Positions 20,540-32,051 of a DNA stretch of 64,000 nt are shown piece after piece. The position numbers and the translations under genes are program-made. Source of the DNA: Oegoconia quadripuncta. Its lineage: Eukaryota > Arthropoda > Insecta > Lepidoptera > Autostichidae. The notes under the pieces were generated by a model that saw only the letters and a program-made list of their open reading frames with translations, did not search any database and was not told the DNA's origin. Position 1 is the first letter of the stretch, and every line of letters starts with the position of its first letter. The stretch spans positions 1,741,001-1,805,000 of the forward strand of contig OX438745.1 in assembly GCA_949316235.1 (NCBI GenBank), written 5' to 3'.

Positions 20540-20803
20540 TATAAGAGAATACACGTTTTAATAGTTTTGAGATCTATTTTGTTAGTCCGTGTTGTAAATT
20601 TGAAACAGTTAACTGGCAACAAAAAAATAATTGTGACATTCAAAAAAAAACTCGGTCTTGTCGATCGGTGGGTCGCTCAGCGCGGTTGATAAAAATAATT
20701 AAAACTGTTGGTGGTTGCCTTCGCGGATATTCTGATGGTTATTAAACGTCTGCAAGTCATCGAAGTCTTTCTATGCCTGCTGAAGGCAGTCCTTAAGTTT
20801 TCA
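20540..20803 (+). repeat. 3' LTR
   Basis: 264-bp direct repeat of 13538-13801, followed by the AGTG target duplication at 20804-20807. Confidence 0.92.
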
Positions 20804-20842
20804 AGTGTTTGTACTACTTACATTAAGGAGTACAATACAATA

Positions 20843-21028
20843 TTTTTTTTATGCAAAGCGGGTTGATACTTGACCTCAATCACAACTGATGTTAAGTGAA
20901 GATGAGGTCGAAGGTGGAAACGTACTGACCCGGAAACCCCAACACATTTGGGGGATTGGCTATCTTATCTCTGACAATCGGAACACAACAATGCTATTAA
21001 CATTGCTGCTTGGCGGCAGATTTAGATT
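20843..21028 (-). mobile_element. SINE-A, 5'-truncated
   Basis: Poly-T, ATGCAAAGCGGGTTG, body through GCTTGGCGGCAGATTTAG. 35 bp right of the LTR target duplication. Confidence 0.82.
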
Positions 21029-21415
21029 TGCCTGCCTTTGTATCACTCCATCAATTTCATCAAACTCTCTGATAGAATTATTATTCGTATTTTTTAATGT
21101 ATTGTAGTGGAGCTACAGGGTGTAAAATACGGTATTGTTATCAGAGTCCATTATCATAATCAGGCAGTCTATTGGTAATACCACAGATGAAATTTATTTA
21201 AAAACATTGATTAATTTAACATCACCATTTCATCAGTCGATAATGACGAAATTATTGTAGTATTCTAAATTATAGAATGAAAAACAAAATAAAAAAAGCT
21301 TCATCAACTAGGGCTAATTATAAATTGCAAATCCCAGCACTCGCAAATGCTATCCTGATTGATAAAGGGTATTATTTTACCAAGATCTCTCATTCCCCCT
21401 ACGAAAATTGGACAA

Positions 21416-21495
21416 TACGCTTCCACCTTCGACCTCATCTTCACTTAACATCAGGTGTGATTGAGGTCAAGTACCAACCCGTTGTGCATAAAAAT
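21416..21495 (+). mobile_element. SINE-A tail fragment
   Basis: GCTTCCACCTTCGACCTC to CCGTTGTGCATAAAA. Confidence 0.78.
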
Positions 21496-21941
21496 TGCAT
21501 AAAAAATAATAATAAGTATTCTCCAATACATATTCTATTCAATGAAAGAATTTTTGGATCATAAGGTGGAAATATAAATTATCTAATTTATTTAATACTA
21601 ATGAATTTAACTGAGTTGAATCATGTAATATATTTGATATTATGAATTTAAAAGTAATTAATGTTATCGACTTGAATTATGTAAATGAATTTAATATACA
21701 AATAATTAATTATGACTGTAATAGCTTTAAGATTTATAAATATTTGCGTGCTATTAAAAGTGTCTGAATAGGCCATATTACCAGTACTTGAATACCTTAT
21801 AAATAAATAATAAAAAAAAATTATTGCAGGAACCTGTCCCATATCATTTTACATTAAAAATTACATTAAAAATTTTCTAAATTCTTACACTATACGATAA
21901 TTATTATAATTGTGTTATTCATTAGTATCTATCATTTAGTC

Positions 21942-22320
21942 AAAAAAAACAAAATTAAAAAATGCTTTATTTTGTAGGTACACAGGGTACACTTAAAATA
22001 GTCAGATTTTACATTTTTAAAGCTACTGCTTGTTCAAAAGGCAATTTTCCCCTGAGAAGTACAAGCAAGAAACTCGAGAGGTTGCTCTTTAAAAAAAAAA
22101 CGGTTTTCATGTTACAAAATTATTAATTACTTTTTTATATTATAATATTTCATTTAATTGTGAAATAGCCTGGTTACGCGAACGGGCTGTTCATGTCCAT
22201 GAATGTTTATCATCTAAATAATCTGATATTTTATAATATGCTTTGTTAATAAGTTTCTGTTTTATAGTATCTTTCAATTTATTGAAAGGAAGATTTTGTA
22301 TATCAACAGGAACTTTATTA
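21942..22320 (-). mobile_element. NL-C non-LTR 3' end
   Basis: Same C-terminus and 3' UTR as 9191-9640; upstream truncated. Confidence 0.7.
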
Positions 22321-22430
22321 GTCATTTACACATTACATACTATTTATGTATTTAAATGGTTTGTACTTTATATTATTAAAATTATCATACTTATAAAGTA
22401 CCCTATTCAATAGCAAATAAATCAATGTAT

Positions 22431-22847
22431 TGGGTCTTTACCTATGAAATTGGAGATTTTTTTCTTCGTTAACATATGTACTAATTCCTGCGATTTTCAA
22501 AGCTATATGTTTTTATTTGGAAAATGGAATATTATTACAAGCTTTCACATGAAATATTTTTTAATTTCTGGGCTAAATCACAATATAAAAAAAATTTGAG
22601 CTCTTTTCATGTGCTTCCCATAATCATTTCTTAGATTCGCTGAAACTTTTATAAAGCGGTTACCTACTTTTAAAAATTAACGCTGCCTATACTTAACTTA
22701 AAGTTATCCGTTAACTTAATGTTACACAAAGTTTAGATAAATTTGGATTTGCCGTTCCCAAAAAAAAAAATCAAAAATGTTTGTATGGAGAAAACAGTTT
22801 TAATGAAATTCTTCATACAAAACGCCAATTTCATAGGTAAGGACCTA
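22431..22847 (+). mobile_element. MITE-2, full copy (about 417 bp)
   Basis: Ends GGGTCTTTACCTATGAAATT and AATTTCATAGGTAAGGACCT form TIRs of over 20 bp. The AT-rich interior is shared with 47047-47460. Confidence 0.82.
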
Positions 22848-22863
22848 ATATTTGTATACTTAC

Positions 22864-23051
22864 GATTTGAGTGGTTCGCATATAACATCGTAGAGTTCAC
22901 AGATTTGTCGATCGATGTCTTCTTCTTCGGTTTCGAGACACTTGCGCCGGTTGTTTATCAAAGAGAGATTGTTCAAGACTTTCCATATTTGTCATCGTGT
23001 TATCACTGTTGCGTAGCGAAGATGAGATTGAATGCTTCGGCGGTAGTTGCT
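22864..23051 (-). pseudogene. Candidate broken exon of unknown gene
   Basis: The minus strand reads SNYRRSIQSHLRYATVITR, a TGA stop, then QIWKVLNNLSLINNRRKCL and a charged segment ending ELYDVICEPLKS directly before a GTAAGT donor. A weak acceptor (CCGAAAG) precedes it. The composition is protein-like and differs from the surrounding AT-rich DNA, but the in-frame stop and lack of partner exons argue for a decayed gene or transposon exon. MITE-2 begins about 17 nt beyond the donor. I do not recognise the family. Confidence 0.3.
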
Positions 23052-23348
23052 CTTTCGGAGTGGTCGAGCAGGTAAAATTAAAGCAGGTAAAAGTAGGTAC
23101 TTGGTATTGCCGGTATCGGTAATCATTTAAGCTGATGGCAACGAACCCAAACGCATTATCTTTCTGATTTTTAGTGCAAATCCATAAAATTTTGTTTTAC
23201 GATTCAGAGCCCGTACAAAATTAATGAAAGTGTTATTGCTTTTTATTTACCTAGTCTGATCATAAATAATGAGGAAATACCTACTTAACTATAGGTTTAA
23301 CGTATTTTTTTTTATCTTAATATTAGAATTAGGTATTGACATTATTGC

Positions 23349-23855
23349 TCATTCACAAAGCTGACTCCCCAGAGAAGAACGAGCAAGTAACTCAAGGGTT
23401 GTTCTTTTAAATAAGTTTTGGGTTACAATTATGTTATACAATATTATTGTATAATTAGACTGAATATCGCCGAGCGGTATATAGCCTTTGGTAAATAATG
23501 TCTGTTTTATGATTGTTTTGAATTTCTTTATGGGTAAATTTTGAATGTCCACTGGAACCTTATTATAAAAGCGTATACATTGCCCCTTAAACGACTTAGT
23601 GACTTTGTGTAAACGGCTGACATATATCACTATTTTTCTTGAACGATTCTAGATTTTTTCTTACATACCTACATTTAAGTTTTCGTAAACATATTGCGAT
23701 GCTAATGTTAATATATTAATTTCTTTAAATTTATTCCTAAGAGACACTCTGGGGCCCAGTTTGTAAATTGCGCGAACCGCTCGTTTCTGCAGAACAAAGA
23801 TACAATTTATGTCCGCGGCATTTCTCCACTTTAAGACCGCTATAAAATCAATCAT
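23349..23855 (-). pseudogene. NL-C-type RT remnant
   Basis: Minus strand LKWRNAADINCIFVLQKRAV, then after a frameshift FYNKVPVDIQNLPIKKFK: the C-terminal end of a CR1-like frame. Confidence 0.65.
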
Positions 23856-24267
23856 TACAATTGAATGTCACGGTAATACTTATTACCTTTGACCATAGTT
23901 TGAACCGATTACTGTGTATTTACGATACAGAATTACCTACCATGTTTATGGATACACTGAGCCAGACACAGCATGCCGATAATTTCTACTCTGCTACAAC
24001 GAGGAAAGCTGCAATCCGAGAGCGGGTTCCGTCGAGTTTGTTTTCATTCAGCCAATTTTGCTACCACAAACCAACCGCAAACTGTCTGCTTGCTTTCTGC
24101 TAGTGATGGGAAGCGATGGTGCAATGTCATCGTTATCCATATTTTTTGAGGATGCATCTTAAAGAATATTTGGTGACGGGGAAGAAGTTATAATTTTTCC
24201 TATAATGAAGGTTGTAGAAAATTATAAACCCCACCATAGCCGATGACCTAGAAAGCGCACTTCAATT

Positions 24268-24943
24268 ATTTTTTTGGCGACAACGAGTTAAACTTGACCT
24301 CAATCACACCCGATGTTAAGTAAAGATGAGGCCGAAGGTGGAAGCCGAAGGTGGAAGCCGAAGGTGGAAGCGTACTGACCCGGAAATCCAGGGGTCCGTC
24401 TTTGGGCCAATACATCACGGCGACCCTGGTTAGGACGGAGGCGAACTTCGCGAGTTTCAGTCGATATGCACACGCATGGCACGCTCGACTCGGAGAGCAA
24501 ATCAGCTGTTTTAGTAATGTCAAGCCCCAGAATGGGGAGAATTGGCCATAGGGACAAGGATAAGGAATTAAATAATTTGTCGAGAGTCAAGAAAATGTGC
24601 CACCGGGAAAGAGCCCCGAGCAAGTACCGGGCACATCTCTCAATGATTCGGCCCGTATATAACCATGATGGTTGATGGGGAAGGTGGAGGATTTGACCCG
24701 GAAATCCCATCTAATTTGGGGGACTGGCTATCTTATCTCTGACAATCGGAACACAACAATGCCATTAACATTGCTATTTTGGCGGCAGACTTAGATACGG
24801 TGGTGATAGCTATTGAGGCGGATATTTTAAAATGTCCTACCACCACAACCAAACCGAGTACTGAACATGCACCCCGCTGGGGATTGAACCCGCGACCTCC
24901 GATTTGTAAACCCTATGTTGTTTACATTGAGCCACGGAGGCGG
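24268..24943 (-). mobile_element. SINE-A interrupted by about 300 bp
   Basis: Tail half 24268-24389, foreign segment to about 24693, then body and head to CACGGAGGCGGG. TGACCCGGAAATCC occurs at both edges (24376-24389, 24694-24707). The tail half has three tandem GAAGGTGGAAGCC units. Confidence 0.75.
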
Positions 24944-25245
24944 GTATGTCTTTAAATAAATAAAAAATAAAAGTGATACCATTGCTTCCCATCCTAGTGT
25001 TAATTTGTAAATAGCTATCGAAAAAATTGTCCCATCACTAATAGTAAGCTTTCCATTGTTCGTTGAAGCCGCGAAGCGCGAGATAGTTTTTGTTATTCTA
25101 CTAATCTTAGATAAAAAGATTACTTCTTCCCTTTGTTGTACAAAGGAAAGTGAGTGAAGTCTCCTTGGAATGAATAGCGCAGAGCCGCACTTAGGGGTCT
25201 CGTTAATGAAATTAAAGCTGGTTAGTTGTTTTAAAACATGAGTTA

Positions 25246-25471
25246 TCTTTTATACTAATACATATAATATATTAATATTAAAAATGCGAAAGTTTGGATG
25301 TTTGTTTGTTTGTTGCTCGATCACGGCGAAAGGGATGAACCAACGTAGGTCGATTTTACCTACCCTGGATTAAGACGGTAAAGAGAAGATAAAATGAGTA
25401 GTTCCCGTGGGATAAACAAATTTCTGCGATAAAGTTATTCCACGCAGCCGAAGCCGCGGGAAAGCTAGTCT
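25246..25471 (+). mobile_element. Lep1-like non-autonomous Helitron
   Basis: Starts ACTAATACATATAATATA, contains AATGCGAAAGTTTGGATG and GATCACGGCGAAAGGGATG, ends GCCGCGGGAAAGCTAGT. A CTAGT end is Helitron-like; naming from recall of the family. Confidence 0.7.
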
Positions 25472-25489
25472 TTTATACGACTCAGTGTA

Positions 25490-25622
25490 TATTTATAATA
25501 AATTACCTGACGAACTTAAATTAGAGAATAGTATATAAATTTATTTAGAACGAAATTAATAAAATGGCTTACGTCAAATTGTTTCTATAGTGTTAAGGGA
25601 TATTTAGAATTTAAAAAATAAT
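25490..25622 (+). pseudogene. Non-LTR RT C-terminal scrap
   Basis: Plus strand [15 protein letters not shown] and a frame-broken [11 protein letters not shown] region match the 50.2-kb fragment. Confidence 0.6.
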
Positions 25623-25849
25623 TACCTAGATGATAAATGTGTTTGTGTTTGTGTCTGTGTTTGTATTTGTATTTAATAAAAAGACAACTTTTGGCCCGTA
25701 TTGTAAAAATTGTGAGTTTTCTTTAATTTAATAAAACAAAATGGAATATTGGGGGACGTGTAAGTCTTAGAATGATGATGAGAAATACATGAACATAATA
25801 AAATATAATTTAAGTAAACAAAGGCAAGTTTCAAAATTGCAATATATTC

Positions 25850-26045
25850 GTAGATAGCGATAGATTAGCGACGGAATTCGTAATTTGGACGGTCGTTTGA
25901 CTATCTTAGTACGTGGTTTGCTACAGGAAGTGAACCTGGTGGCGCTGGTATCGCCGAAGATGGCGAGGTGACATTGACAATATAGTTGGCGTTGGGCAAA
26001 GAGTAATATAATACAGAGGGCGTTGGGTCTGCACATCGAAAATGA
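25850..26045 (+). repeat. Dispersed repeat shared with 1785-1955
   Basis: GATAGCGATAGATTAGCGAC, TGGTGGCGCTGGTATCGCC, GGTCTGCACATCGAAAATG; adjoins an NL-D 3' end. Confidence 0.7.
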
Positions 26046-26575
26046 TTATTCAAAATCAAAATCAAAAATATTTTATTCAATGTAGGATACAAAAATATCA
26101 CTTATTGAAAGTCGACATATTTTTTTTTTAAACTACATCGCTTCACTAGGTTTTATGGTTAGGGAGAAGAAGCGACAAGAAACTCCGCAACAACACATCT
26201 TTTCAATTAGTTTCCATCTCTACAATAATGTTACATTTTATATTATATATTACAAAACAATAGCAATTAACATAACGACCAGCTAACACCAGACCTCCTT
26301 ATCGCCTAAGCAATCATCTATCCTGTAATAACCCTTCTTACACAGTTTCTTTAATGTGGCGTTTAAATTTCTGCTCTGTTAAACTCAATACCATGTTCTG
26401 GTATTTTATTGTAAAAGCGTATGCTGTGTCCCACAAAGGATGTGCTAACCTTGCTAAGTCTAAATTGTGGAATTTCAATTTTATTTTTGTTTCTAGTATT
26501 CAAATTATAATTATCAGAATGTTTACGAAATAGGCATATATTTTTGCGTACATATATTATAATGTCATTCATATT
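26046..26575 (-). pseudogene. NL-D non-LTR 3' end
   Basis: Reads [19 protein letters not shown] and [19 protein letters not shown] on the minus strand with a frameshift, then a 3' UTR ending in a TGATTT repeat. Confidence 0.68.
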
Positions 26576-26754
26576 GCTACTAGCCGTCGAAGGACACGGA
26601 CCAGCATTTACAATTTGATTTGATTATAGCTGTTATCACGCTTGGGAGAATCCGGTGCGTCGTTACTTAATAAGAAGTTGGTCATGGAATTTGAGTAGGA
26701 GGGATTATAGACTCGTTTGGACGAATCCCACAGATTGCATGCGAGGGATGAGAC

Positions 26755-26895
26755 TGATTGCCTTAACACTAACAGTCGGAGCACAACAACTGTCATTGCT
26801 TCGTGGCTCTGGTATTGGCTGGCCATTTTAAAATATCCTACAACAAACCCTACATCTCGGTTTTGTAAAGCTAATATTGTTAATAGCTCTAGTAA
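26755..26895 (-). mobile_element. Degenerate SINE-A
   Basis: CTAACAGTCGGAGCACAACA, GGCCATTTTAAAATATCCTAC and a relic of the head region follow the family order; ends unclear. Confidence 0.45.
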
Positions 26896-27149
26896 GGAGT
26901 GTAATGGAGTATGTGTTAGCTGAGGAGAAAGATTGCTTACCAAGATGTAGGTAGCTAAAATGGGTTGAACACGTCACACGAAAAATAAAGTTAGCACACG
27001 AAAGTTCAAAGATAGTATGTAAACACTGTTAGCACACACACTTGTAAAAAGTCCGAAGCTTTTAGTTCTTCTTCTTATTTTTGAGGATAGCAACCAGTCA
27101 ACCTTACTGTCGAGGGACATTACTACCAGTTTCGAGGGAAAAATTTTAT

Positions 27150-27385
27150 TTCTCTTATTTCTTAAATTTGTAAGTCAGTCTTAGCCAAAACAAGTAATTC
27201 GTCGTATACTTGGCGTATACAGAGTATAGTCACGGTCAAGTCATTCTTCAGTAAACTGACAGAACCCGAAAGCTCCGTTACGCACTTTAATTTACACTTC
27301 CCTTCATTTGTACACCATCACTAACTTTTGCTGCACAATATCCTGCCATTATTAAGCTTCAAAAGTCAGAATGCACAAATTATAA
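27150..27385. repeat. Dispersed repeat shared with 60575-60850
   Basis: CAAGTAATTCGTCGTATAC, CGAAAGCTCCGTTACGCAC, CACAATATCCTGCCATTATT. This copy lacks an internal block of about 38 bp. Confidence 0.8.
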
Positions 27386-27819
27386 GAATTATAAAGAAAA
27401 TTGCAACTTCACTCGCCGTGATCGCGCCAAAAAGCCATATGGGTATAATAAATCATAAATACAATTCGAACAATTTTTCATAAGACATTGACAGACACAG
27501 TAAACAACTGGTTGGTTAGCAACACTTTAGAATACAAGATAATGTCTCTTCACTAAACTTCACTAAACCCAACCTTATCAGTATGGAAGTATATGGTTTA
27601 CAGACCTCACTATGCTACATATATGATTAGGCTGGAGTGTAGAGATCAGCTCATTGCAAAGATGTTCGATTACAGATAGAACATTGGTTGTTCAATATCA
27701 GTCCACCTCGGGCGCTGGTATACCAGTCCCCAACCTCTTATTTACATGGAAAGGACAGGAAATGTATAGTTTCTGCCTCAACCACTCGATGCCAGACGCA
27801 CGCTAATAGATTCTATGAC

Positions 27820-28258
27820 TCTTTTCAACATATGTAACAGCAGATTAGATTGTTGCGGATTGAATGGTCGCTTGGCCTATCGGGTTCCTAGTAAGGGCCA
27901 ACGCTCATTGAATCTTCACAGAATATTCCTTACTTACTCCATGTAGGACAAATGCTGGTGTGAGATCTCCTCTAAGACGCTTAGTAAACACGTATAATGA
28001 ACATTTTTTAGATTTCGACATATTTTCATTATCATATCACATATTTAGGAGTTCTGTTATTGGAGAGTTATTGCACGGGTAATGCTTATTTATATTGTAG
28101 TGATACGGATGTACTTATTGTAAACTTCATAACTTGTAAGTTTTGTGAAATACTGTGTTACTTACCTTGTGGATAGTATCTTGGACTGTGTATATACTTA
28201 CCTACAGAAACTGTTAATTGTTAACTGTCCCAAATAAATAAAATAAAAATAAAATAAA
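27820..28258 (+). pseudogene. Degenerate non-LTR RT end and 3' UTR
   Basis: LNGRLAYRVPSKGQRSLN and, after a frameshift, LRRLVNTYNEHFLDFDIF fit the end of a Jockey-like frame. The 3' UTR ends in an AAATAAAATA repeat (28228-28258). Confidence 0.55.
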
Positions 28259-28751
28259 AAACCAACAGGAAACAGGCGTGAGTGCATGTATGTGTAAGCC
28301 ATGGAGGGGGTCGTATTTAGCAGTTGGGAATAGTTGCATAATTTTCCAACTCCAGTGATTGCCTGAGTACATCCCTGACTGAGTTAACACCCAGTGACCA
28401 AGACAAAGGCGTCTTGGTTACGTCGCTGAAATCAAATAGCTGGCTTACGGGATAAGTGGGGTTTGAGGAACTTTATACAGCTGGGGAATACCTAAGTAAT
28501 TGTGAAGATACAAGGACAGTTGGTTGCTGATAACGTCGGAGTCCGAGGTGTTGGAATAGGGACGTGGTTCGAAGGCCCGGGCGTGAGCCCAAGGCGGTAG
28601 GACATAAGTGGCTCAGGACGCTCGCCGCGTTCTGAATTGGGTGCCTAGTAATTAAATTACAAAATGATTTATTTGCAGTAAATGTGATACAGACGAAATG
28701 GTCGATTGATGATCACACTTTGCCGTTTTGACTTGATTTCAACAAAATGTT

Positions 28752-28796
28752 GTCACATATCATACGTTGAAATAAATGCTTGAAGTTTGCAATCAT
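28752..28796 (+). mobile_element. NL-B terminal fragment
   Basis: ATCATACGTTGAAATAAATG then CTTGAAGTTTG, the extreme 3' end. Confidence 0.5.
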
Positions 28797-28924
28797 AGTT
28801 TTTCGAGGGTTTTCTCAATTTTTATTTATATTTAAGATTAAACCTGGACATACTGTCTTACCTACCTGGACGATCTGATTATTTTTTTCATCAATGTTTT
28901 TGGGGGTGTTCTAAATTTTCATTT

Positions 28925-29145
28925 CTTTTGCATTCACAACGGGTTAGCGCTTCACCTCAATCACACCTGATTTTGAGTGAACATGAGGCCGAACTTACTG
29001 ACCCGGAAACCCCATCTCATTTGGGAGACTATCTTATCTCTGACAACTGAAACACAACAATCCCATTAACATTGCTGATTGCAGACTTAGTGGTAGCTAG
29101 CCAGGCGGACATTTAAAATGCCATTAGCCCAGTCTATAATTTCTA
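28925..29145 (-). mobile_element. SINE-A, 5'-truncated, old
   Basis: CACAACGGGTTAGCGCTTC to CCAGGCGGACATTTAAAATG. Its right part is included in a 205-bp tandem duplication. Confidence 0.75.
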
Positions 29146-29489
29146 TAATCTCACCCTGCAACACGGAACGTATATTAAAATACTAAAGCATTTCTATCCC
29201 TATATCGAGTTGGGTACACGCAGGCAGACTGTTCTCAAAACGCATAGTTTATTCCCAAGTATGCACAGGAAGCATTTTGCTGATTGCAGACATAGATAAG
29301 ATGGTGGTAGCTAGCCAGGCGGACATTGAAAATGCCATCAGCCTAATCTATAATTTCTATAATCTCGGCCTGTAATACGAAACGTATATTAAAAGCCTAA
29401 AGCATTCCAATCCCCATATCGAGTTGTGTAACGCAGGCAGACTGTTCCCAAAACGCATAGTTTATTCCCAAGTATGCACAGGAAGCATT
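29074..29489. repeat. 205-bp tandem duplication
   Basis: GCTGATTGCAGAC starts at 29074 and again at 29279; both units end AGTATGCACAGGAAGCATT. The first part of each unit is SINE-A body. Confidence 0.85.
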
Positions 29490-29636
29490 ACACATATCCG
29501 GTGACATTTACATAGTTCGGGGAACACGCTCGGAGGTGCATAACTGTGGGTTTTGGGCTAGAGCCAGTCGTATACTGACAGCTATACAGGGAGCTATAAT
29601 GCGAAAACGGTTGAACGGATTTTGATGAAATTTTGT

Positions 29637-29727
29637 TTTTTTTATGATTGACTGGATTCGCGTTTGATCACAATCTCAACTGAAGTTCCATGCCTTGGCT
29701 GTTCGGATGCTGAATGAAGAATCAAAC
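29637..29727 (-). repeat. Retroposon fragment shared with 63405-63650
   Basis: Poly-T, GATTGACTGGATTCGCGTTT, then an internal deletion and GGCTGTTCGGATGCTGAATG; ends at MITE-2. Confidence 0.7.
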
Positions 29728-30003
29728 TTCTTGGCAGTGTTAATTTTTAAAAGTAACCGCTTTATAAAAGTTTCTGCGAATCTAAGAAATAATATGGGAA
29801 GCTCATGAAAAGAGCTGTGTTCAAGTTTTTTTTTATTATGTGATTTCGCTCAGACATAAAAAAATATTTCATGTGAAACCTTGAAAATATATTCTATTTT
29901 CCAAATAAAAAAACAAATTTGGAAATAGCTATAGAATCGTAGGAGTTGGTACATTATGATTAACGAAGAAAAGAATCTCCAATTTCATAGGTAAAGACCT
30001 AAT
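29728..30003 (-). mobile_element. MITE-2, truncated
   Basis: Matches from GGCAGTGTTAATTTTTAAAA to the right TIR CAATTTCATAGGTAAAGACC; one end missing. It lies against a repeat of the 63.4-kb family. Confidence 0.8.
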
Positions 30004-30300
30004 ATAAAAGAGTATAGCTTAGCTTACCAAGTGCTTCAAGCATAACTCGACTGAAATTTCAACAACGCCTCGCTTTCCGGACATAGGAGTACGTGCCCAA
30101 TCCGAGCATGCGTCAGCTATAACTGAGATCGCTGTATATGCACTTTGTAACGTATACTGACATTAGTAACTGATGGCGTAGAGATAATAGCCTGAACTAA
30201 TTGGAAATCATTAGTGGATCTCTTGTACAGTTAGCTGCAGCTAAAACCCCTAGGTCGCTAGCTTTATAATCGCTATTTTAAAAAACTTCATAAATTTTTA

Positions 30301-30450
30301 ACCTCCGTGGCTCAATGTAAACAACGTTGGGTTCACGATTCGGAGGTCGCGGGTTCGATTCCCAGCGGGGTGCATGTTTAGTACTCGGTTTGGTTGGTTT
30401 GACATTTTAAAATATCCTCGTGACTAGGTACCACCACCATATCTAAGGCC
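30301..30450 (+). mobile_element. SINE-A, 5' half
   Basis: CCTCCGTGGCTCAATG head, GGGTTCGATTCCCAGC B-box, then TACTCGGTTTGGTTGG body. Confidence 0.78.
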
Positions 30451-30691
30451 CATAGTTGCTAAGGCTAATGGTAACCTGCGTCTATTGTTTTTATTCAGAT
30501 CAGACACAGTAGGGGCAAAATGTAGTTTTTCACCGTTCCCTGCGAAAATCGGTAGCGCAATTTGAATTTATATATGGCTCCATCGTGTAGGGATCTTCTG
30601 CAAATAACATAGCCCGATATCTACATCAAGCCTTCTAAGTCTCCCAAGTCAAATAATGTCATCAAAAATATTCATGGTATATAGAAATTGA

Positions 30692-30938
30692 GTAGTCGGT
30701 TTGGTTGGTGGTAGGGCATTTTAAATGTCCGTGTGGCTAACTACCACCATCTTATCTAAATCTGCCGCCAAGCAACAATGTTAATAGCATTGTTGTGTTC
30801 CGGTTGTCAGAGATAAAATAGCCAGTCCTCCAAATGTGTTGGGGTTTCCGGGTCAGTACGATTCCACCTTGGACCTCATCTTCACTTAACATCAGGTGTG
30901 ATTGAGGTCAAGTACCAACCCGTAGTACATAAAAAAAT
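30692..30938 (+). mobile_element. SINE-A, 5'-truncated
   Basis: AGTCGGTTTGGTTGGTGG through to CCGTAGTACATAAAAAA. It overlaps in family coordinates with 30301-30450, so a separate copy. Confidence 0.8.
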
Positions 30939-31190
30939 ATATAACCTCTTTGCACATACACACAGCGCCATCTAGTTCCACACTAAGCTACTAGGCTTGT
31001 ATTATGGATACCAGATTGTTGATAAACTACACAAATATATTTGGTAAATAAATACAAATTATAAACATCCACAACTCGGGAACACATGTTTGTATTCATC
31101 ATACAAACATAGTCCCTAGCACGATTCGAACCCGCGACCTTTTGGTATAGAAGTCAGAGGTTCTAACCACTACCACCAAATAGATCGTCT
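30939..31190 (-). mobile_element. SINE-B, near full length
   Basis: TTGCACATACACACAGCGCC to GTTCTAACCACTACCACCA; it follows a SINE-A A-tail directly. Confidence 0.82.
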
Positions 31191-31284
31191 GCTGCGTCAG
31201 CTTTACTGCTCGTGAAATGAAACGCGTCTCCGTACGTTGTTGTACATATTGGGTAACACTTATTCTGACGTCATACAAACGACC

Positions 31285-31352
31285 GATTGGCGTAGACAGT
31301 GACCCTGCCAGCGATACCAATGGTTGCGGGTTCGATTTCCGCGAGGGGTAAA
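31285..31352 (+). mobile_element. tRNA-like SINE head fragment
   Basis: TTGGCGTAGACAGTGACCC and GGTTGCGGGTTCGATTTCC spaced as A and B boxes; no body recognised. Confidence 0.5.
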
Positions 31353-32051
31353 AAATGGTATCGCGCTATTTTTTGTGGACGATTATACCAAAGTAAAACC
31401 AAACCCAAAATGTGTAGAGCTAACCACGAGAATTTAAAAAAAGTAGGTTAATTTAAAATGATTAGCGCGATACGAATGTGCTTAACGTAACGTTTTCGGT
31501 TATGGTTTAGCTTTGGTATTATCGTTCAAACTTAGCGCGATGCGACCCTAGAAAAAACTGCTGGTAAATTAATCCAGTCATTTTGAGAAAAATTGTAACA
31601 AGACGTACAAACACACTACCTCTTAACCCAAAACGCATATAACTTCTCCGTTACGTTGTGCGTAAAAAAGAAGTCGCAGGCTGAAGCTTGTATTATTTTG
31701 CCGCTGCAAAGATATTGCCACTTTAGAACTTAGCACTTCGAATTCGACTTTTCCTTCTTGGTTTTTGAGTGGTTATTCTTTCGATTCTTCTTACACTTTC
31801 GAGTCGTGGAAAAATGTTCACGATTGGAAAAGTTGCGGTACTCAAGTGTAAGGTGAAGTGTAATGAAAATTCTTTCCTGGCTATTTTGTCGTAATCTTTA
31901 GGCAAGAAGTTATTATTAGTGAAATTATAAGGACTTTCGGGATTACGTACCTAAGGTATCACTTCGGTATCAAAGAGTCATATAGCGAATCAGATACAGG
32001 TTCAGGATTCCATCCGGGTGGGAGCATCTATGGCCCCATTTAGGGAACTGT
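31353..32051. other. Unclassified DNA
   Basis: Contains repeated TTAGCGCGATACGA-like words (31460, 31535) but no gene or known repeat. Confidence 0.4.

Larger units (their letters stand above)
13538..20803 (+). mobile_element. Full-length Ty3/gypsy LTR retrotransposon
   Basis: A 7266-bp element bounded by two 264-bp direct repeats that look identical by eye. It is flanked by the 4-bp duplication AGTG (13534-13537 and 20804-20807). Order: 5' LTR, 478-bp leader, one long gag-protease-RT-RNaseH-integrase frame, a frame-shifted integrase tail, a 3' non-coding region with a 73-bp tandem array, and the 3' LTR. The order RT, RNase H, integrase is that of Metaviridae/Ty3. No envelope-like frame follows integrase. 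Near-identical LTRs imply recent insertion. Clade is uncertain; a single gag-pol frame and short LTRs recall the mdg3/micropia-like group. Confidence 0.93.
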
